Assembly (NCBI RefSeq): GCF_004217565.1
Contig: NZ_SHLA01000001.1
Span: 3,348,001 to 3,412,000, forward strand
Direction of reading: 5' to 3'
DNA length: 64,000 nt
DNA from: Zhihengliuella halotolerans
GTDB lineage: Bacteria; Actinomycetota; Actinomycetes; Actinomycetales; Micrococcaceae
Numbering within the stretch: the first letter of the stretch is position 1; each line of letters opens with the position of its first letter. A program made the translations under genes and the position numbers. Positions 7,918 to 16,204 of this stretch are shown piece after piece. The notes under the pieces were generated by a model that was not told where the DNA came from, ran no database searches, and saw only the letters and a list, made by a program, of their open reading frames with translations.

Positions 7918-9300
7918 TCACTGCTCGGCGAGCTGCTGCCGGATGTCCTCCGCCTCGGCAGCGACCGTGTCCGCATCGACGAGGTCCGCGGCCTCGGCGG
8001 TCAGGAGTCCGCTCCAGTCGGAGAGGATGCGCTCGACTGCGCCCGACTCGACGAGATCCTCCTGTAGCCGTTCCTGCGCCCCGGCGTAGGCCGCCGCGAA
8101 CGCCGCGTCGGCGAGGAACCGCTCCACGAGCGGATTCGATCCCCCGCCCGGACCGGCGGCCCCACGCCCGGGGCCAGCCCCGGCGGCACCGTCGCCGGAG
8201 TCTTGGGGGAGCTCGAAGCCCTCGGGCGGGGTGCGCTCGCCGTCGGCCGGCGGTTCGAAGCCGCCCGAAGCGTCACCCTGCTGACCGCCGGGCCCGGGGC
8301 CCGTTCCTTCGCCCGGACCACCGCCTCGCCCACTCACGCCGCCGAATGCCAGGTTCATGTCCCAGGACACGACCTTCATCAGGCCCGTGGCGGCGTCGTA
8401 GCGCAGGTAGGAGTTGTTGCCGGGGCCGTCGATGTCGTCGGTGTTCCCGACGAGATCCTGCACCGCGAGGTAGGTCGCGAACGCGTCCACGTCGAGGTGT
8501 TCGCTGAGGTCGGCGGAGAACTCCTCGTCGGTGGAGTTGTTGACGAAGTCGAGGAACCCGGCGACCGGGGCCAGATCGTCGCCGCCGGCCTTCGGCGTGA
8601 AAGCCTCGGCGTAGTCCGTGCCGTCCTCGCCGCGGTAGCTGTAGTCGCCGTCGGATTCGGCCTCATACGTGATGCCCGCGCCCGCGAAGTTCGCCTCGCT
8701 CCAGAGCTCGTCGTCCGGATTGTCGATGACGAGCCGCAGCTCGGCGTCCGCGCCGTTGACGCTGAACCGGGCGGCCGCGGCCGCCTCCGTCTCGAGGCCC
8801 GCCTCGCCGACGAGGGCCAGCGCCAGCGCCTCGTTCAGGCTCGTCTCGGTGTTGTTCTGCCGCACCACGTACTCCGCCCGGGACGCGTGCTGCTGGCCGT
8901 CCACGTACTTGTCGAGCCGGATCAGCCAGGGCAGCGCGGTCGGTTCGGCGTCGGCGTCGACGCCGCGCAGCGACGAGTTCCCCTTCAGCCGCAGCCCGAC
9001 GTTCTCGTAGACGGAACCGTCGATCGTGACCGTCGCGCTGACCCACTCCTTGCTCCCGTCCTCGGCGTACGCTGTCAACGCGGCGTCCAGCTCGGCTGCG
9101 TCCGCCTCGACGTCGACCTCGTGCACCGCCGAGTTGTCGAAGAACGACGTCGACGCGTCCGTCGCGCTGTCCGCGTTCGCGTTGGTGATGTCGAGGATGT
9201 CGGTGACAGCGCAGCTGGTGAGCGCGACGGCGGCGATGGCGCCCGCGGCGACGGCGGTGGACAGGCGGCGGGACGTGGGGAATCGCGGTGCGCCGGTCAT
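7918..9300 (-). CDS. CotH-kinase-family lipoprotein
   Basis: The 460-residue protein starts with a lipoprotein signal whose lipobox is LTSC (about residue 29), so it is exported and lipid-anchored. The CotH domain follows, with the LRLKGNSSLRG motif near residue 100 and SWDMNLAFGG near residue 325; CotH proteins adopt a protein-kinase-like fold. A Gly/Pro-rich linker and an Ala-rich helical tail close it. Its ATG overlaps the stop of the VTC gene by four bases, completing the DUF4956-VTC-CotH cassette. It may modify or bind a surface target; the target is unknown. Confidence 0.88.
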   Translation of the reverse strand: MTGAPRFPTSRRLSTAVAAGAIAAVALTSCAVTDILDITNANADSATDASTSFFDNSAVHEVDVEADAAELDAALTAYAEDGSKEWVSATVTIDGSVYENVGLRLKGNSSLRGVDADAEPTALPWLIRLDKYVDGQQHASRAEYVVRQNNTETSLNEALALALVGEAGLETEAAAAARFSVNGADAELRLVIDNPDDELWSEANFAGAGITYEAESDGDYSYRGEDGTDYAEAFTPKAGGDDLAPVAGFLDFVNNSTDEEFSADLSEHLDVDAFATYLAVQDLVGNTDDIDGPGNNSYLRYDAATGLMKVVSWDMNLAFGGVSGRGGGPGEGTGPGPGGQQGDASGGFEPPADGERTPPEGFELPQDSGDGAAGAGPGRGAAGPGGGSNPLVERFLADAAFAAAYAGAQERLQEDLVESGAVERILSDWSGLLTAEAADLVDADTVAAEAEDIRQQLAEQ

Positions 9301-10103
9301 CGGCGGGCCTCCTTGCGGGATGCGGTCAGGGGTCGGATGCGGTGCCGTTCGAGCGTCCGGTGCCAGCGGTTGGACGGCAGCCCGGGGTGCAGGACGGCGA
9401 GGCCCGTGGCGAACTTGGAGATGCGGGCCGGGCGGATCCCGGCGCGCCACAGCAGGCGATCGAGGGGGCCCGCGGCACCGGCCGACTTCGTCTCCAGGAC
9501 GACCTGGTCCTGCAGACCGAAGGCCCGCCCTCCGCCGCCGGAGGAGGCGTCGGTCCAGACCAGATCGGTGTCGAGGGTGACGCGGCTCGCGGATTCCGGC
9601 AGCAGGAAGGTCGTGCGCCGGTAGTCGGATGCGAGGACGGGCGCGAGCTCGTCGAGGCGGTCCGGGCGGCGGCCCAGCGCCTCGTCGAGCTGGCGCTCCA
9701 GGTAGTCGTGGCCGGCGTCGTCCAGCTCGTCGGCGTGAGCCGGGCCGTGCGGGACACGGTCCTTGACGGTGACCGCACGGCGCCCGCGCGTCTTGACCTC
9801 GAGGAAACTCGTCCCCGTATCCAGGTAGGTCCGCGTGCGGACCTTGAACCGGTGGCGCCGCCCGTGCGCCGAGAGGTGGTAGCTGGCCAGATCGGGGGTG
9901 TCGAAGTAGACGGAGTGGTAGCCGAAGCTGCGCCGCCCGGAGATGTCGAGGACGCGGACGTCCTCCCCGAGGAGCGCGATCAGCCGCCATGCCTCGGCGG
10001 TGTCGAGCACGTACTTGCGGTCCGTGCGGGACTGCAGCGCCGCCGTCGTGTTCAGTTCGTCGAGACAGACGCCCGGCACGGTCCGGAGCCACGCGGGGCT
10101 CAT
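9297..10103 (-). CDS. VTC-domain polyphosphate polymerase-like protein
   Basis: The 268 residues form a VTC/triphosphate-tunnel domain. The basic and acidic residues lining the tunnel are seen in order: RTDRKYVL (about 26-33), KVRTRTYLD, FLEVKTRGRR, SDYRRTTF, LDTDLVW and VVLETKS. In eukaryotic VTC this domain makes polyphosphate from ATP. Here the enzyme is soluble and linked by four-base overlaps to an upstream membrane protein (DUF4956) and a downstream CotH lipoprotein, suggesting a membrane-associated nucleotide-phosphate reaction. Activity has to be inferred from family. Confidence 0.88.
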   Translation of the reverse strand: MSPAWLRTVPGVCLDELNTTAALQSRTDRKYVLDTAEAWRLIALLGEDVRVLDISGRRSFGYHSVYFDTPDLASYHLSAHGRRHRFKVRTRTYLDTGTSFLEVKTRGRRAVTVKDRVPHGPAHADELDDAGHDYLERQLDEALGRRPDRLDELAPVLASDYRRTTFLLPESASRVTLDTDLVWTDASSGGGGRAFGLQDQVVLETKSAGAAGPLDRLLWRAGIRPARISKFATGLAVLHPGLPSNRWHRTLERHRIRPLTASRKEARR

Positions 10104-10705
10104 CGCGCGCTCACCGCCGGCTCGAGGACCTCGTGGTTCGCGGCCGAGCGCGCCGGCGCGTCACCGCCGGCGGAGAAGCGGACCTTGACGAGGGTCTTGT
10201 CGTTGACGAGGTCGAGCTGCTGCACGATGGCCGAGTGGACGCGGCCGCCGAGGACGGCCTCGAGGCTGCGGGTCAGCTCCGCCTCGTCGGCGATGGCGCG
10301 GTCCAGCACGACCTCCTGGTGGCGGTAGCGCGGCAGGATCCGCGAGTGGTCGGCGACGGCGATAACGGTGAGGATCAGCGCGATCAGGGTGATGCCGAGC
10401 CACAGCGGCGTCGGGACCAGGCCGGCGATGAGGCCGACGGCGAGGGCGGAGAAGTAGTAGGCGATCTCGTGCTGCTCGAGCTCGTTCGAGCGCAGCCGGA
10501 TGATCGACAGGACGCCGAAGAGCCCCATGCCGACGCCGATGCCGATGCTGGAGCCGCTCAGCGTCGCGGCGACGCCGAAGACGCCGATGTTGATGCCGAG
10601 GTAGGAGACGGCGAGGTCCCGGCGGCGGTGCCGGCGCAGGTACAGGCCGAAGGTGAGGAAGACGATGGCGGCCAGATCGACGGCGCCCATGATGAGCAGG
10701 TTCAT
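10100..10705 (-). CDS. DUF4956 membrane protein
   Basis: The 201-residue protein has about four membrane segments in its first 125 residues (for example around 5-20, 33-55, 82-98 and 103-120), with an IIRLRSNEL cytoplasmic loop after the second, followed by a soluble ferredoxin-like C-terminal domain (about 128-201). This is the DUF4956 pattern. Its ATG at 10705 follows an aggag ribosome site. It is the first gene of the coupled cassette and overlaps the VTC gene by four bases. It may anchor the VTC enzyme at the membrane; function is otherwise unknown. Confidence 0.85.
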   Translation of the reverse strand: MNLLIMGAVDLAAIVFLTFGLYLRRHRRRDLAVSYLGINIGVFGVAATLSGSSIGIGVGMGLFGVLSIIRLRSNELEQHEIAYYFSALAVGLIAGLVPTPLWLGITLIALILTVIAVADHSRILPRYRHQEVVLDRAIADEAELTRSLEAVLGGRVHSAIVQQLDLVNDKTLVKVRFSAGGDAPARSAANHEVLEPAVSAR

Positions 10706-10853
10706 GCGGAATTCTCCTGAAGTCTGAGGGGATGGCTTCAGTCTTCCCGGCGCCGCTGTGGCGAGACTATGAGGGGACTTTGACGCGCTTTTGAGTCTGT
10801 CCTCAGGTAGGAACCAGGAAGGGGCAACGCGCCTACGTGCGGGTAGCAATCTG

Positions 10854-10859
10854 TAGGGT
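10854..10859 (+). promoter_or_regulatory. Leaderless -10 box before the YcaQ-like gene
   Basis: A tagggt box ends six bases before the ATG at 10866. No ribosome site lies in between. A -35 element is not obvious. Confidence 0.5.
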
Positions 10860-10865
10860 GGGTCC

Positions 10866-11984
10866 ATGATCGAGTTGTCCGCCGCCGAGGCCCGCCGCGC
10901 CGTCGTCAACGCCCACTTCGCCCCCGCGGCCGCCGACGCGCTCGACGTGCTGCGCAACGAGCGTCTCCTCCAGCTCGACGGGATCAGCCGCGTCGACAAG
11001 GCCCACCGCCTCGCGGCCTCGGCCCGCCTGCCGGCGCGGCGCCCGGCGGCGGCGTACGACGAGGCCTTGTGGAACGCGGACGAGGCCGTGTCCTTCGAGA
11101 CCTTCACCGACGTGGCGTGCCTCTTCCCCATCGAGGACTGGCCGCTCTTCGATCTCTCCCGGCAGTGGTTCCGCGACCACTTCGCCGCGAAGGGCTCGAC
11201 GCCTCCGCCCGAGCTCAAGCACGACATCCTGCGCATCGTCGCGGGGACCGAGGGCGGGGCGACGATCGGCGACATCGAGGACGGCGGGCCGCGCGGGGGC
11301 AGCTGGGGGTGGAGCGAGCGGCAGAAAGCGGCCGAGTTCATGCTCTGGTGCGGGGAACTGGTCTGCACGCGGCGCACGGGGATCAAGCGGCTCTTCGACC
11401 TGCCGGAATCCCGCGTGCCCACCCACCTGTTCGAGGCGCGGCCCCACCGGGAGGAGGTCCTGACCGGGCTCGTGGCCTCGGCGCTGCGCGCGCTCGGCGT
11501 CGCCACGGTTCCCGACCTGCGCCGCCACTACCGCCTCAGCGCCGAGGACGTGCACACGGGGCTGGAAGGCGCGGGCGCCGTCGTCGTGCGCGTGCAGGGC
11601 TGGGGTGAGGACGCGTACGCGCTCGGCGAGCCCGCCATCGCGCCGATCGCGACGACCGAGACGCGCGGCAGCCGGCTGATCGGGCCGTTCGACAACCTGC
11701 TGCGCAACCGCAAACGCGCGGCGCGGATCTTCGGCTACGAGTACCTGTTCGAAGCGTACGTCCCGAAAACCAAGCGGCAGTACGGGGCGTACGTCATGTC
11801 GGTGCTGCACGGCGACCGGTTCGTGGGCCGCGCTGACGCCCAGCGCACGGGTCGCGACGTGAACCTGTGGCGCGTCTTCGGCGAGGACGGGGTGCCCGCG
11901 CGCAGCGTGCGAGCTGCGGCGCGGAGGGGCGGTACGCACCTGGCCCGGCAACTGGGAGGCGAACTGAGGATGGAGACGGAATGA
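10866..11984 (+). CDS. YcaQ/AlkX-like winged-helix DNA glycosylase
   Basis: The 372-residue protein is a member of the HTH_42/AlkZ-like family of winged-helix DNA glycosylases that act on alkylated or crosslinked DNA. The catalytic QxD motif of the YcaQ branch is seen as Q36-L-D38 (RLLQLDGISRV), and the hallmark LIGPFDNLLRNRKR and YVPKTKRQYG blocks sit in the last third. It begins after a leaderless promoter and overlaps the DUF2087 gene by four bases. Repair of unusual lesions is inferred from family; an ogt-alkB alkylation operon lies 3 kb away. Confidence 0.88.
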   Translation: MIELSAAEARRAVVNAHFAPAAADALDVLRNERLLQLDGISRVDKAHRLAASARLPARRPAAAYDEALWNADEAVSFETFTDVACLFPIEDWPLFDLSRQWFRDHFAAKGSTPPPELKHDILRIVAGTEGGATIGDIEDGGPRGGSWGWSERQKAAEFMLWCGELVCTRRTGIKRLFDLPESRVPTHLFEARPHREEVLTGLVASALRALGVATVPDLRRHYRLSAEDVHTGLEGAGAVVVRVQGWGEDAYALGEPAIAPIATTETRGSRLIGPFDNLLRNRKRAARIFGYEYLFEAYVPKTKRQYGAYVMSVLHGDRFVGRADAQRTGRDVNLWRVFGEDGVPARSVRAAARRGGTHLARQLGGELRMETE

Positions 11985-12481
11985 GCGCATTGGATTGGCG
12001 GCGGCTCGTCGCCGTGCTCGCGAGCCAGGACCAGCGCACGGTGTTCGCGCACCTTCTGCTGGGGCAGGACCCCGGGCCGGCGCTGGCCGAGATGAAACCC
12101 AAGACGCGGGGCAAGGTGCGGGCCGCGCTGCTCGCCTCCGGGGTGGTGGAGGACGACGACGGAGCGCTCACCGTGCGCGACGGGGCGTTCAAGGAGATGC
12201 TGGCCGCATCGGCTCCGGCGCGCCGGGAGGGAATCGAGCGCTTCCGCAACGGGCGGCGAATCGTGCAGTTCCCGGCGAGTCCGGCGGAGCGCCGCGAATT
12301 GCTGGAGTGGGTTGCCTCGGAGGCGCTGGAGCCCGGCGAGCAGCTGGACGAGCGCGGCGTCAACGAGCGCCTCGGCGAATTCCACCCGGACACCGCACTC
12401 GTGCGCCGCTACCTCGTCGACCACGATCTGCTGCGGCGCAGCCCGGACGGTTCGGTCTACGTCCGTGACGCAGCGAACTGA
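11981..12481 (+). CDS. DUF2087-domain protein
   Basis: The 166-residue protein has an N-terminal helical segment (1-85) that resembles a small winged-helix domain and a C-terminal DUF2087 domain (about 90-160) shown by RRIVQFPASPAERRELLEW and LVRRYLVDHDLLRRS. DUF2087 proteins are small DNA-binding-like proteins of uncertain role. The ATGA overlap with the YcaQ-like gene indicates one transcript, so it may regulate or assist that repair protein. Confidence 0.85.
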   Translation: MSALDWRRLVAVLASQDQRTVFAHLLLGQDPGPALAEMKPKTRGKVRAALLASGVVEDDDGALTVRDGAFKEMLAASAPARREGIERFRNGRRIVQFPASPAERRELLEWVASEALEPGEQLDERGVNERLGEFHPDTALVRRYLVDHDLLRRSPDGSVYVRDAAN

Positions 12482-12506
12482 CGGGGAGCCGGCGCGGCGC
12501 TAGGGT
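12478..12506 (+). promoter_or_regulatory. Leaderless promoter of the phosphatase gene
   Basis: A ctgacg -35 (12478-12483), a 17-base spacer and a tagggt -10 (12501-12506) end six bases before the ATG at 12513. Confidence 0.6.
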
Positions 12507-12512
12507 GAGAGC

Positions 12513-13064
12513 ATGGCGAAAAGACTGGTGATGATGCGGCACGGGCAGACCGACTGGAATGCGGAGGGCCGGCTGCAGGGCCAGGTGGACATCCCGCTCA
12601 ACGAGACCGGACGCCAGCAGGTGCGCGACGCCATCGCCGAGATCCATGCGCTGGGGCTGGAGGCCGGCGGCTGGGACATGGTCGTCTCCTCCCCGCTGGG
12701 CCGCGCCGTCGAGACCGCACGCATCGTCGCGGACGGGCTCGCGCTGCCGATCGGCGAGACCGAGGCCGGGCTCCTCGAGCGGTCCTTCGGCACCGCCGAG
12801 GGAGTCGAGGCGTGGGGCCTGAGCGACGAGGAGAAGAGCGAACTCTTCGCCGTGGCCGAACCCGAGGACGCCGTCGCCGCCCGCGGCATCGACGCGCTGC
12901 GCCGCATCGCGCAGCTGTACCCGGGGCTGAACGTGCTGATCGTCGCGCACGGGACGCTCATACGGCTGACCGCGGACGCGCTGACCGGCGCCGAGTGCCC
13001 GCGGCTGGACAACTGCGAGACGATCGAGATCGAAACGGACCTCATCGCCGAACCCGCGCTGTAG
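12513..13064 (+). CDS. Histidine phosphatase family protein
   Basis: This 183-residue cytoplasmic enzyme belongs to the phosphoglycerate-mutase-like histidine phosphatases. The phosphoryl-accepting RHG motif is R9-H10-G11 (MMRHGQTDWN), a second arginine lies in SSPLGRAVETA, and the second catalytic histidine is in LIVAHGTLIRL. It lacks the features that fix a substrate, so broad phosphatase is the safest call. The start is set by a promoter whose -10 lies six bases upstream. Confidence 0.9.
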   Translation: MAKRLVMMRHGQTDWNAEGRLQGQVDIPLNETGRQQVRDAIAEIHALGLEAGGWDMVVSSPLGRAVETARIVADGLALPIGETEAGLLERSFGTAEGVEAWGLSDEEKSELFAVAEPEDAVAARGIDALRRIAQLYPGLNVLIVAHGTLIRLTADALTGAECPRLDNCETIEIETDLIAEPAL

Positions 13065-13076
13065 GGAGGGGAAACC

Positions 13077-13661
13077 ATGCCCCCGAGAGTCGCCAGCGGA
13101 AGCGCGACCGCCGCTTTGGGACTGCTGGTTGCGACAGCGTTCGCCGGGTGCACCGGCGGGGCCGCGCCGAAACCCTCGGACGAGCCCGCGCCCAGCTCCA
13201 CGCCCGCCGCTGCGCCCGTCTCCGACAAGACCTTTGACGCCGCCATGGAGGCGTTCGGGTACGCACGGCTCGACGACGGGTGGACCCGCGGGTCATATGA
13301 TGCCGCGGTCATGGGCGGAAGCGGTGTCGTGTGGGCCGGGGCGGGACACGGTTCGATCCGTGCGGATCAGCATGGACCGACTCTGGCCGCGGGCGACTAC
13401 TACCTCGAGGTCCAGTGCTACGGCGTCGAGTTCCCCGGCCGTGGTGCCTCCATCTTGTGGGACGTGACCGTTGGCGACGCACCCGCGGTGGACGAAACCA
13501 GCAGCGTGAGCTGCCCCGAGGGTGAGGTGACCACCTCGCTGGCGCCGATCGAGTTGGCGAAGCCGCGGGACGGCCTCCGCATCGAGATCGCCCCGCTGGA
13601 CGGCGTCACCGCCGTCGTCGACTACGCCCTCTACCAAGGTGAGATGCCGCCGCAGGAGTGA
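13077..13661 (+). CDS. Predicted secreted lipoprotein
   Basis: No family is recognised. The 194 residues begin with a signal peptide ending in the lipobox AGC (about residues 23-25), then a Pro/Ser/Ala-rich linker, then a small beta-rich domain with two cysteines near residues 120 and 142 that could pair. A ggagggg ribosome site precedes the ATG at 13077. It follows the phosphatase gene by 12 bases and is probably co-transcribed with it. Likely a lipid-anchored surface protein; no function assigned. Confidence 0.75.
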   Translation: MPPRVASGSATAALGLLVATAFAGCTGGAAPKPSDEPAPSSTPAAAPVSDKTFDAAMEAFGYARLDDGWTRGSYDAAVMGGSGVVWAGAGHGSIRADQHGPTLAAGDYYLEVQCYGVEFPGRGASILWDVTVGDAPAVDETSSVSCPEGEVTTSLAPIELAKPRDGLRIEIAPLDGVTAVVDYALYQGEMPPQE

Positions 13662-13667
13662 CGGCGA

Positions 13668-14117
13668 TCAGGAGCCGTTCTGGCGCGAGGCCTTGCGCTG
13701 GTGACGCTTCTGCGCCTTGAGGGCGATGATGCGGCCGGCACCGGCCAGGGCCACGATGACGCCACCGGCGACGGCTGCTGCGAGCACTGTCAGGCCCACG
13801 TTCACAGTGCCCTCCCACGCGAAGTAGCGCAGCGTGGTGGTCTCCTGGTTCTGCGCGATGAAGATGATCAGCAGGATCAGGACGATCAGGGAAAAGATCG
13901 TCGTCGTCCAGATGGCGCCCGAGCGCGTGGTCGTCATTTTGTCCTGATACGCGTCCGCTGCGGGTTTCTCCCGCTTCGTCGGCGCGAGCTCGACGTCCGG
14001 GGTCACCGGGCCCGGGGTCGTGTTGTCCGCGGGCACCATGTCAGGCGTCGTTTCCAGCGGCGCGTCGACGCCTTCGGCGGCCTGCTGTCGATCGGGCTTG
14101 GAATCCTTCGTGGCCAT
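13668..14117 (-). CDS. LapA-domain membrane protein
   Basis: The 149-residue protein has a long, charged N-terminal cytoplasmic tail (1-67), then two membrane segments (about 70-91 and 103-127) flanking the conserved QNQETTTLRYFAWEG block, and a basic C-terminus. This is the LapA (DUF1049) arrangement, in a family linked to lipopolysaccharide or envelope assembly in Gram-negatives and of unknown role in actinobacteria. A ggagg ribosome site lies upstream of the ATG. It converges with the lipoprotein gene, with only a six-base gap and no visible terminator. Confidence 0.85.
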   Translation of the reverse strand: MATKDSKPDRQQAAEGVDAPLETTPDMVPADNTTPGPVTPDVELAPTKREKPAADAYQDKMTTTRSGAIWTTTIFSLIVLILLIIFIAQNQETTTLRYFAWEGTVNVGLTVLAAAVAGGVIVALAGAGRIIALKAQKRHQRKASRQNGS

Positions 14118-14236
14118 CGTTTCCTCCCTTGACGTCTTCGCGTATCCGGGTCCACCGGGGAGCCGTTAATACATGAAACTACACGTCAACTTGCCTTAGG
14201 GCTATGCGCGGCACAGTCTGTCACCCTAGTGTTGTG

Positions 14237-14245
14237 AAAAAGTTC
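14237..14245 (+). promoter_or_regulatory. AaaaaGTTC box upstream of alkylation sigma gene
   Basis: The aaaaagttc block followed by tcc repeats the motif found upstream of the other sigma gene at 6531-6540. It lies 44 bases before the predicted start. It may be a promoter or regulator site; shared occurrence is the only evidence. Confidence 0.35.
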
Positions 14246-14289
14246 TCCGTCGGACCTCACGCCGGGGCCCCGGTGGTCGTCTACAAGGT

Positions 14290-14814
14290 GTGAGGAACGT
14301 GAAACGGACACCCCCGCGCGAGCCGCTGCCGCCCTTCGAGCACGTCGTCGAGCAGCACGGCGTCGCGGTGCTGCGGCTGTGTCGGGCGCTGGTCGGCAGC
14401 CACGATGCGGACGACGTCTGGCAGGAGACCTTCCTCGCCGCACTGCGCGCCTACGCCGTGATGGAGCCACCCGCGAACTTCGAAGCCTGGCTCGTGCGCA
14501 TCGCCCGGAACAAGGCGGTCGACCATCTGCGCGCCGCTGGCCGCCGCCCGGTCCCCGTGGCAATCCTCGAGTACGACGACGGTGAGTTGCCTGGCGCGCA
14601 AGGCAGCGGCGCGGAGGAGGACGTCTGGGATGAAGTGGCCCGCCTGCCGGAGAAACAGCGCAAGGTCATCGCCTACCGCTACCTCGGCGGGCTGTCCTAC
14701 GCCCAGATCGCGGAGGTCCTCGGCGGGAGCGCCGCCGCGGCCCGGCGCGCCTCCGCTGACGGCATGGCGAACCTCAGGAAGTCCGAACTGACCGCCGGAA
14801 GGACCACGGCATGA
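14290..14814 (+). CDS. ECF sigma factor of the ogt-alkB operon
   Basis: The 174-residue protein shows sigma region 2 (about residues 15-85; DADDVWQETFLAAL and AWLVRIARNKAVDHLR) and region 4 (about 112-168; LPEKQRKVIAYRYLGGLSYAQIAEVL). These recruit RNA polymerase to specific promoters. The start is uncertain: GTG at 14290 or at 14299, as neither has a well-placed ribosome site. Its stop overlaps the ogt start by four bases. Coupling to two direct-reversal DNA repair genes suggests it controls, or is controlled with, an alkylation response. No anti-sigma gene is adjacent. Confidence 0.88.
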   Translation: MRNVKRTPPREPLPPFEHVVEQHGVAVLRLCRALVGSHDADDVWQETFLAALRAYAVMEPPANFEAWLVRIARNKAVDHLRAAGRRPVPVAILEYDDGELPGAQGSGAEEDVWDEVARLPEKQRKVIAYRYLGGLSYAQIAEVLGGSAAAARRASADGMANLRKSELTAGRTTA

Positions 14815-15413
14815 CATCCATCGTCGAAGACGCCCTGCGCGTCACCATGTTGAAGGCGCGGCTGGCCATGACCGCCGCGGACAGCGGCGACCTCGACATC
14901 GCGTACCGCGTGATCGACTCACCTGTCGGTCCGCTCCTGCTCGCGGCCACCGAGTCCGGCCTCGTCCGCATCGCGTTCGCCTGCGAGGGCCACGACGCCG
15001 TGCTCGAAGCCCTCGGGCGACGGATCAGCCCCCGCATCCTGAACGCCCCGGAGCGGCTGGATCCGGCCGCCGAGCAACTCGATGCCTACTTCGCCGGCCG
15101 CCGCCGCTCCTTCGACCTGCCAGTGGATTTCTCGCTCTCCACCGAGTTCCGACGTCGAGTCCAGGAGCAACTGCCCCATATCGCCTACGGGCGCACCGCG
15201 ACCTACAAGGAACTCGCCGGCCTTGTGGGCAACCCGGCGGCGGTGCGCGCGGTCGGGACGGCATGCGCCACCAACCCCCTGCCCGTCGTCGTCCCGTGCC
15301 ACCGCGTGCTGCGCACGGACGGGGGGCTCGGCGGCTACCTCGGCGGGCTCGAGGCCAAGACGGCATTGCTCACGCTCGAGGGCGCCCTCGACGAGGAGGG
15401 CCGCCGTGCCTGA
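14811..15413 (+). CDS. ogt: Methylated-DNA--protein-cysteine methyltransferase
   Basis: The suicide enzyme transfers alkyl groups from O6-alkylguanine (and O4-alkylthymine) in DNA to its own cysteine. The active motif PCHR is at residues 162-165, so C163 is the acceptor; RAVGTACATNP upstream carries the arginine finger of the helix-turn-helix. The 200-residue length is a little long owing to an N-terminal helix of about 25 residues. It overlaps the sigma gene by four bases and alkB by eight, forming one operon. Confidence 0.94.
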   Translation: MTSIVEDALRVTMLKARLAMTAADSGDLDIAYRVIDSPVGPLLLAATESGLVRIAFACEGHDAVLEALGRRISPRILNAPERLDPAAEQLDAYFAGRRRSFDLPVDFSLSTEFRRRVQEQLPHIAYGRTATYKELAGLVGNPAAVRAVGTACATNPLPVVVPCHRVLRTDGGLGGYLGGLEAKTALLTLEGALDEEGRRA

Positions 15414-16101
15414 GACGCCTGCGCTCTTCGACGCGGACTTCGGCGGCGACGGACCGCGGGAGATCGTGCCCGGCGCCGTGCACGTGCCCGGCTGGCTCGA
15501 CCTCCCTGCCCAGCGTTGGGTCGCCGAGCAGTTCCGCAGTTGGTCCGCGGGCCCCGTTCCGCCGCGCGGAGCGATGGTTCGCGGGCACGAGATGTCCGTC
15601 AGGACGGTGTGCCTCGGTTGGCACTGGCAGCCGTACCGCTACACGCGCGAGGCCACCGACGTGAACGGCCACCGCGTGCTCGACATGCCGGACTGGATGG
15701 TGCGCATGGGCCGGCGGGCGCTCGCCGACGTCGCTTGGTCGACCCCGTGGGAGGCGGGCCGGGACGTCGCCGACTACACGCCCGACACAGCACTCGCGAA
15801 CTTCTACGACGAGAACGCACGGATGGGTATGCACCAGGACAAAGACGAGAAGTCTCTCGCGCCCGTCGTCTCGGTCTCCGTCGGCGAGGCCTGCACGTTC
15901 CGCTTCGGCAATACCGGGAACCGGAACCGGCCCTATCAGGACCTGACGCTCGCCTCCGGCGACCTGTTTGTCTTCGGAGGGCCGGCGCGCCTGGCCTACC
16001 ACGGGGTGACACGGATCCTCCCCGATACCGCCCCCGCCGGCTGCGGCGTGGCTGACGGGCGCATCAACATCACCCTGCGGGAAACGGGGCTGGACGGCTG
16101 A
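15406..16101 (+). CDS. alkB: AlkB-type alpha-ketoglutarate-dependent dioxygenase
   Basis: The 231-residue enzyme oxidatively removes methyl groups from 1-methyladenine and 3-methylcytosine in DNA using Fe(II) and 2-oxoglutarate. The iron ligands are seen as H143-x-D145 (MHQDKDE) and H199 (AYHGVTRI); R219 and R225 (GRINITLR) fit the oxoglutarate and substrate contacts. A GTG start at 15406 follows gaggaggg (15393-15400) and overlaps the end of ogt. The N-terminus begins with the typical ALF(D) and PGAVHVPGWLD segments. Confidence 0.93.
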   Translation: MPETPALFDADFGGDGPREIVPGAVHVPGWLDLPAQRWVAEQFRSWSAGPVPPRGAMVRGHEMSVRTVCLGWHWQPYRYTREATDVNGHRVLDMPDWMVRMGRRALADVAWSTPWEAGRDVADYTPDTALANFYDENARMGMHQDKDEKSLAPVVSVSVGEACTFRFGNTGNRNRPYQDLTLASGDLFVFGGPARLAYHGVTRILPDTAPAGCGVADGRINITLRETGLDG

Positions 16102-16204
16102 GTCGACCGTGTGCGGCGGCGATGGACAGGGGCAATGTCCCGTGGAAGTCTGGTTGAGAGACCGTGCGGGCGAACGGGCCGGCGGAGGAGGCGAGGGGGA
16201 GCGC

